Assembly: GCF_003583935.1 (NCBI RefSeq)
Contig: NZ_QYRN01000002.1
Coordinates: forward strand, 457,679 to 521,678
Source: Aureimonas flava
GTDB taxonomy: Bacteria; Pseudomonadota; Alphaproteobacteria; Rhizobiales; Rhizobiaceae
DNA: 64,000 bases
Direction: 5' to 3'
Position 1 is the first letter of the stretch, and each line of letters opens with the position of its first letter. Below the pieces are notes generated by a model that was not told the origin of the DNA, made no database searches, and saw only the letters and a list, made by a program, of their open reading frames with translations. The translations under genes were made by a program, and so were the position numbers. Positions 59,897-64,000 of the stretch are shown piece after piece.

Positions 59897-60199
59897 TCAG
59901 GAACGCCGCCCCTCCCGGCAGCGGCGATAGGCGCGATCGCCCTCGCGCTCGGCCTGGATGCGCGCCAGCGCGTTGGAGCCGAAGCCGTCGCGCGCGTCGG
60001 ACAGGTTCTCGTAGGCGTTTCGCGCGGTCTGGTCGGCGTAGTTGTCGCAGCCGGGCCGGACCGGCGGGCGATAGGAGGTGGGCGCGAGCCCGATCGGCGG
60101 CGCGGCGCCGGGACGCCCGTCGAAGGCGGGCCCGTCCACGGCGGTGCAGCCGGCGAGCGCGAGCGTGGCGAGAAGCGGCAGGGCGAGGGCAGGGCGCAT
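59897..60199 (-). CDS. Small hypothetical lipoprotein
   Basis: The 100-residue precursor has a lipobox in LPLLATLALAGCTAVDG (cysteine 17) and a short mature domain: RPGCDNYADQTARNAYENLS, DGFGSNALARIQAEREGDRA, YRRCREGRRS. Two mature cysteines could pair. It is probably an envelope lipoprotein; no family is recognised. It lies between the 79-residue gene and the TraB/GumN gene, all on the minus strand, with gaps of 73 and 114 bp. Confidence 0.72.
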   Translation of the reverse strand: MRPALALPLLATLALAGCTAVDGPAFDGRPGAAPPIGLAPTSYRPPVRPGCDNYADQTARNAYENLSDARDGFGSNALARIQAEREGDRAYRRCREGRRS

Positions 60200-60313
60200 G
60201 GAGGCGGCTCCGGATGGCATGGGCCGCGCGGGCGGCATGGGCTGCGCGGCCGCCGAGGGTTCGGGGGGAAACTCGCGCCCGGCCCCGCCGGTTCCGGTCG
60301 CACCCCGCCGCGC

Positions 60314-61393
60314 TCAGTCGGCGCGCGTCACCGTCCAGCCGGCGCGCGCCAGCGCCGCGACGAGGCCCGTCTCGCCCGGCAGGTGGAGCGCGCCCACGGC
60401 GACGAAGCGCCCGCCCTGCGCCAGCAGCGGCTCGAGCCGTTCGGCCATCAGCGCGTTGCGCCGGTGCACGACCCGGTCCTCGAAGGCCTGGGTGACGGCG
60501 AGCGAGCGCGCGTCGTCGGTCCCCGAGGGAAGGGCGCGCTCGGTGGCCGGGCCGATCAGCGCGATGCGCCCCCCGAGATAGAGCTCGATCATGGTCTCGA
60601 AGATGTCGGGCAGGCGGTCGGCGAGTTCGACGCTCGCGACCAGGTTGTCGGCCTGGAGGTCGAGCGGCATGGAGGCCAGCGCCTCGAGCTGCTCGGCGGC
60701 CGTTTCCAGCGCGTCCAGCGGGAGGCCCTCGGCCCGCGCCCGCTCGGCGATCGTCACGTCGAGGACCTTGGCGCCGCCCGCCGCCCGGCGGGTCTCGCAG
60801 TCCGGCATCATCAGCCCCGCCGCGACGAACCAGGGCTGAAGCCGGGCCGCGGCGGCGGGGGGCGTGCCGCGTGCCTCCAGCGCCGGAGCGACGCGGGCCA
60901 TGCCGTCGGGGCCGAGCACGTCGGCGAGCGTGCGGCCGGCGGGCAGCGTGGTGAGGTCGGTGCGCGACAGCAGCGTCGCGCCCATCCGGCGGGGGTCGAG
61001 AATGTCGGTGGTCTCGATCACCACCCCGCGCGCCCCGGCAAGGGCGGCTTCCGCCGCCGGCGGCAGGGCGAGGACGCGCGGGTCCGACAGGTGCATGGTG
61101 CCGAACAGGAACGAGGGCGCGAGGCCCGCGCGCTCCACGCGGAACAGCCGCCCTTCGCCATGCGCGGTCGCGCCGGCCTCCCGCTCCAGCTCCGCCATCT
61201 CGCCGCTCGCCACGAGGCCCGGCAGGAGGCTCCGCCCTTCGCGGCAGGCCACCGCCTCTTCGGGCCGCTCCCCCGCGTCCGCGGCCGACACCGCGGCCGC
61301 CGCCAGAAGCGCGGCGCACAGGAGAAGCGGGAACAGGTGCGGCAGCGCCGAGAGGATCAGCGGCAGCACGCTGCGGAAGGGGCGTTTCGTCAT
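60314..61393 (-). CDS. TraB/GumN family protein
   Basis: The 359-residue protein has an N-terminal signal or anchor segment (LFPLLLCAALLAAAAVSA). The TraB/GumN core follows with SFLFGTMHLSDPRV (GTMH motif) and LAGARGVVIETTDILD, a middle helical region, RNALMAERLEPLLAQGGRFV and the closing VAVGALHLPGETGLVAALAR. The GxxH pair at each end is thought to form a metalloprotease-like site related to Tiki proteins. The localisation is periplasmic or membrane-anchored. No operon partner is apparent. Confidence 0.9.
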   Translation of the reverse strand: MTKRPFRSVLPLILSALPHLFPLLLCAALLAAAAVSAADAGERPEEAVACREGRSLLPGLVASGEMAELEREAGATAHGEGRLFRVERAGLAPSFLFGTMHLSDPRVLALPPAAEAALAGARGVVIETTDILDPRRMGATLLSRTDLTTLPAGRTLADVLGPDGMARVAPALEARGTPPAAAARLQPWFVAAGLMMPDCETRRAAGGAKVLDVTIAERARAEGLPLDALETAAEQLEALASMPLDLQADNLVASVELADRLPDIFETMIELYLGGRIALIGPATERALPSGTDDARSLAVTQAFEDRVVHRRNALMAERLEPLLAQGGRFVAVGALHLPGETGLVAALARAGWTVTRAD

Positions 61394-61523
61394 CGGACCT
61401 CGAGTTCGGGTGCGCTCCCCGCGCCGGTCCGGCCGGCGGCGGCCGAAGCACGGTCGGGACGCCGCGTCGCTACGCGGTGTAGCGGAGAAATCCGACGAAA
61501 TGCTGAAGGCCGACGCCCGGGCG

Positions 61524-62483
61524 TCAGCCGGCGCGGGCGCGCCGGGCGCGCGGATGGGCCGCCTCGAAGGCCTGGAGGAGCCGCCCTCCGTCCACCGCGG
61601 TGTAGATCTGCGTCGAGGACAGCGAGGCGTGGCCGAGAAGATCCTGGATCGTGCGCAGGTCGCCGCCCTTGGCGAGGAGGTGCGTCGCGAAGGAGTGGCG
61701 CAGCGCGTGGGGCGTGGCCGAATCGGGAAGGCCGAGAAGGCCGCGCAGCCGCGCCATCTCCGCTTGCACGATCTGCGCCCGCAAGGGGCCGCCGCGCGCG
61801 CCGCGAAACAACGGCGTGCCGGGCGCGAGGTCGAAGGGGCAGAGGCGGCGATAGGCGGCCACCGCCTCCAGCACGGCCGGCAGCAGCGGCACCAGGCGCT
61901 GCTTGCGCCCCTTGCCGGTGATGGCCATTGAGCGCGCCGCCGCGTCGCGCAGCGCGTCGCCCTCCAGCCCCAGCGCCTCGGAGATGCGCAGGCCGCAGCC
62001 GTAGAGCAGCGTCAGCACCGCGACGTTGCGCGCGGCGATCCAAGGCTCGGCGGCCATGGCGCCCGCCTCCTCCGTGACCGCCAGCGCGTCGACCACCGCC
62101 AGCGGGCGCGGGAGGGACTTGGGCTGGCGCGGCGCGCGCATGGCGGCTGGCCCGGCCGAGGAGGCAAGGCCCTCGCGTTCCAGGTGGCGCACGAAGGAAC
62201 GGATGCCAGAGAGGATCCGGTTGAGGCTGCGCGGCCCGATCCCCTCCCGCCGCCGCTCGGCCAGGAAGGCGCGCAGGTCCGTCGCCGCGAGGGCCGCGAG
62301 GTCGCCCGGCTCGGCCGGACGGCCGTGGTAGCGGCCGAGGAAGCCTAGGAACTGGCGGACGTCCCGTTCGTAGGCCTCCACCGTGAGCGCGCCCGCGTGG
62401 CGCTCCACCGCCAGCCGCTCCAGCCAGGCGGTCTTCAGCGCGAGAAGCGCGGGGGTCGCCGGGACGGGGAGGGGCTCGGTCAT
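61524..62483 (-). CDS. xerC: Tyrosine recombinase XerC
   Basis: XerC works with XerD and FtsK at dif to resolve chromosome dimers. The 319-residue protein has an N-terminal SAM-like core-binding domain (ERHAGALTVEAYERDVRQFL). The catalytic domain has the active-site residues Arg in YGCGLRISEAL, Lys in TGKGRKQRLVPL, HxxR in TPHALRHSFATHLL, His in LGHASLSSTQ, and the nucleophile Tyr in QIYTAVDGGRLL. ATG 62483 replaces the longer frame, whose extra 60 residues are not recombinase-like. No dif-like site was recognised in this window. It is the housekeeping type rather than a phage integrase. Confidence 0.94.
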   Translation of the reverse strand: MTEPLPVPATPALLALKTAWLERLAVERHAGALTVEAYERDVRQFLGFLGRYHGRPAEPGDLAALAATDLRAFLAERRREGIGPRSLNRILSGIRSFVRHLEREGLASSAGPAAMRAPRQPKSLPRPLAVVDALAVTEEAGAMAAEPWIAARNVAVLTLLYGCGLRISEALGLEGDALRDAAARSMAITGKGRKQRLVPLLPAVLEAVAAYRRLCPFDLAPGTPLFRGARGGPLRAQIVQAEMARLRGLLGLPDSATPHALRHSFATHLLAKGGDLRTIQDLLGHASLSSTQIYTAVDGGRLLQAFEAAHPRARRARAG

Positions 62484-62661
62484 GCGTGGGGCCTTCGGAG
62501 GGTCGCGCGATCGGACCACCTCAGCGCGCGAAGGTAAAGGGAGCGTTGCCGCTGGACGAACGGCGCGGCGGGTCCATTTCGTGGGACGAGCGTTTCGGCC
62601 AGCGACGGCCGGATCGGACAACAGCGGTCGCCCCCGGCGGCCCCCGAAGGGAACGAGATCC

Positions 62662-63096
62662 ATGAAACGTCATGCAACCGCCATCTGGAACGGCGCCCTC
62701 GCGGACGGGCGCGGCACGCTGACCACGCAGTCCGGCGCGCTCGATTCGCAGGGCTATTCGTTCAAGGCCCGCTTCGAGGACGAGAGCGGCAAGTCGGGTA
62801 CCAACCCGGAGGAACTCCTCGCCGCCGCCCATGCCGGCTGCTTCGCCATGCAGCTCTCGCATTTCCTGGCCGAGAACGGCACGCCGGCGGACGAGCTGAA
62901 GGCGCGCGCCGTGGTGAGCGTCGAGCCGGTGGACGGCGGCTTCGAGGTGCGCTCCTCCCGGATCACGCTGGAGGCTCGCGTCCCCGGCATCGAGGAGGCG
63001 ACCTTCCGGGAGCTGGCGGAGAAGGCCAAGAGCGGCTGTCCGATCTCCAAGGCGCTGGGCGCCATCGAGGTCGCGCTCGACGCCAAGCTGGTCTGA
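62662..63096 (+). CDS. OsmC-family peroxiredoxin (Ohr/OsmC type)
   Basis: The 144-residue protein is an OsmC-type thiol peroxidase that reduces organic hydroperoxides, active as a dimer. It has GTNPEELLAAAHAGCFAMQL with the peroxidatic cysteine and KAKSGCPISKALGAIEVAL with the resolving cysteine. Its start MKRHATAIWNGALADGRGTL fits the OsmC rather than the Ohr subgroup. GGGAACGAG is the closest Shine-Dalgarno candidate. It is convergent with the Fur-family gene with a hairpin between them. Confidence 0.93.
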   Translation: MKRHATAIWNGALADGRGTLTTQSGALDSQGYSFKARFEDESGKSGTNPEELLAAAHAGCFAMQLSHFLAENGTPADELKARAVVSVEPVDGGFEVRSSRITLEARVPGIEEATFRELAEKAKSGCPISKALGAIEVALDAKLV

Positions 63097-63111
63097 GCGA
63101 CGAACCGACGC

Positions 63112-63148
63112 GCGACGCGGGCCCGTCCGGCGGACGGGCCCGCGTCGC
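63112..63148. terminator. Hairpin between osmC-type gene and fur-type gene
   Basis: A perfect 17-bp stem (63112-63128 with 63132-63148) with a 3-nt loop sits between the two convergent stops, ending one base before the Fur-family stop codon. No T-tract is present; bidirectional termination is likely. Confidence 0.8.
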
Positions 63149-63149
63149 C

Positions 63150-63608
63150 TCAATCCCGGCGGCGCCTGCGTCCGTAGAGCTCCAGCCGGTGGAACACGAT
63201 CTCGTAGCCGAGCGAGCGGGCGACCTCGTCCTGGAGCGCCTCGATCCGTTCGGACGAGAACTCGATCACGTCGCCCGTGTCGAGGTCGATCAGATGGTCG
63301 TGATGCGCCCCGTCCGCCTGCTCGAAGCGCGAGGGTCCGTTGCCGAAGGCGTGACGGTGGATCGCGCCCTTCTCCTCCAGGAGCCGCATCGTCCGGTATA
63401 CGGTGGAGAGCGAGATCGACGGGTCCACGGCGGAGGCGCGCCGGAAGATCTCGAGCGCGTCCGGATGGTCGGGGTGGTCCCGCAGGATCGCCAGGATCGT
63501 GCGGCGCGGCCGGGTGATGCGCACGCCCGCCTCGCGCAGGAGGGTCTCGTAGTCCAGCGTGGCCGCGTCGGGCGGCGAAGGGCGGGTCGTCGTCATGAGC
63601 CGTTTCAT
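63150..63608 (-). CDS. Fur-family metal-responsive transcriptional regulator
   Basis: The 152-residue protein has a winged helix ([39 protein letters not shown]) and a metal-binding dimerisation domain, [20 protein letters not shown]. The HHDHLIDxxTGxVIEF block is typical of true Fur and its rhizobial manganese-sensing version Mur; it is not the heme-responsive Irr pattern. In rhizobia such a protein may control manganese rather than iron uptake. The CxxC pairs of classical Fur are absent. M at 63608 or 63596 is the likely start; a longer open frame to 63785 runs into promoter-like DNA. Confidence 0.92.
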   Translation of the reverse strand: MKRLMTTTRPSPPDAATLDYETLLREAGVRITRPRRTILAILRDHPDHPDALEIFRRASAVDPSISLSTVYRTMRLLEEKGAIHRHAFGNGPSRFEQADGAHHDHLIDLDTGDVIEFSSERIEALQDEVARSLGYEIVFHRLELYGRRRRRD

Positions 63609-64000
63609 AGACGATCGACGGAAGGGGGAAAACGGGGAAGCGCGGACGGCTGCCTCACGAGGCTTCGATCCGCATGGTTCGGCTTCCGGGGGCGGCATGG
63701 ACCGCAGAGTATCGTCCCCCGTCCCGTCTGATGACGTTCGGATGATGGTTTTCGGACGGTGTGATGACGGGTATGTTGGGTGCAAGCGGTTGTTCCGATG
63801 CGGGTTTCCGATTTTCTCCTGGGTTTGGCGTTTTTTCCGGTTGACCGTTGGGTGTTGGCTCCCCTATAAGCCGCTTCACGACGACGGCGGAGGCGCCGGG
63901 GGCGGATGGGCTGGACCGGAAGGTTTGGTTGATTGGCCGGGAAGTTGAGCCAGCGGTTAGGGTCCTGGGGTTATCCGGGGTTTTGGCTGCCTGGCTCGGT
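63609..64000 (+). other. Right-edge non-coding region with rRNA-type promoter
   Basis: No credible gene is present. Composition falls visibly below the window average, with T-rich runs at 63801-63840 resembling an UP element. The promoter at 63841 faces right, and the sequence after it looks like an untranslated leader continuing off the window. A weak TTATCC at 63971-63976 is not sufficient for a DnaA box call. Confidence 0.6.
63841..63869 (+). promoter_or_regulatory. Near-consensus promoter of stable-RNA type
   Basis: TTGACC (63841-63846), 17 bp, and CTATAA (63864-63869), followed by GCCGCTTCACGACGACG. The -10 with the CTATAAGCCGC context closely resembles rhizobial rRNA operon promoters. 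It points out of the window, where a 16S rRNA or other stable-RNA gene would be expected; that gene is not visible. Confidence 0.7.

Noticed and set aside
63655..63879. 74-codon minus-strand ORF at the right edge
   Set aside because: It crosses the strong outward promoter at 63841 and has no ribosome-binding site or family match; probably chance.
63971..63979. TTATCCGGG as a DnaA box
   Set aside because: Only 6 of 9 bases of TTATCCACA match and no cluster of boxes is present.

Overview
The window reads as chromosome of a very GC-rich alphaproteobacterium of the order Hyphomicrobiales (Rhizobiales). The evidence is gene order and family type: hemE-hemJ-rho, mnmE-mnmG-rsmG-parA-parB, holA-lptE-leuS, rsmB-heparinase-purH and zapE-sucCDAB-lpd are arrangements known from rhizobia and Brucella, and there is a Brucella Omp19-like lipoprotein, a 180-kDa-class NAD-glutamate dehydrogenase and a CtrA-type box. 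No genus is claimed. Three perfect 14-bp parS palindromes surround parAB, so this is the centromere-like, origin-proximal part of the chromosome. In several alphaproteobacteria the origin lies beside hemE, which is cut by the left edge here.

Layout. 1-5.7 kb: hemE (partial), a mosaic of hairpins, hemJ, gntK, rho with its terminator, a YbaK-like deacylase and mnmE. 5.7-7.0 kb: a small accessory patch with a Uma2 protein, an SRPBCC gene broken by fusion to a ClpP-like tail, and an ArsR repressor whose operator covers its own promoter. 7.1-11.6 kb: mnmG, rsmG (containing parS1), parA and parB. 11.6-17.5 kb on the minus strand: a DUF1311 protein, an aldo-keto reductase, holA, lptE and leuS. 17.8-25.6 kb: yggS, an AI-2E-family permease, acs, an HD-GYP protein, a tiny ORF with an extreme Shine-Dalgarno sequence, a DUF1003 protein, a CFA synthase, parS2, and gdx/sugE behind a guanidine-II (mini-ykkC) riboswitch. 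25.7-34.6 kb: a frameshifted nuclease gene, an SdhAF4-like protein, htpX, an ankyrin protein, rsmB, a CtrA box, a heparinase-like gene, two membrane/lipoprotein genes and purH.

34.6-38.8 kb is the most self-contained accessory unit. A PaaK-type CoA ligase and an enoyl-CoA hydratase overlap by 4 bp and are preceded by a textbook sigma-54 promoter with two upstream 18-bp direct repeats. A strong hairpin follows, and then comes the gene of a PAS-containing sigma-54 activator. This is a complete inducible carboxylate-activation module; its substrate is unknown.

39.0-49.1 kb: a small secreted protein, the giant NAD-glutamate dehydrogenase (containing parS3), a small membrane protein, pdxY, a DUF429 gene that runs in frame into a beta-carbonic anhydrase, an Omp19-like protein and zapE. 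49.5-59.5 kb: the TCA cluster sucC-sucD, sucA-sucB, an SDR, a secreted protein, a MAPEG protein and lpdA; mdh is not in the zapE-sucC gap, where rhizobia usually carry it. 59.5-64 kb: small hypotheticals, a TraB/GumN protein, xerC, an OsmC peroxidase and a Fur-family regulator. The right edge carries a near-consensus promoter of the rRNA type pointing off the window. No tRNA, IS element, prophage or CRISPR array was seen.
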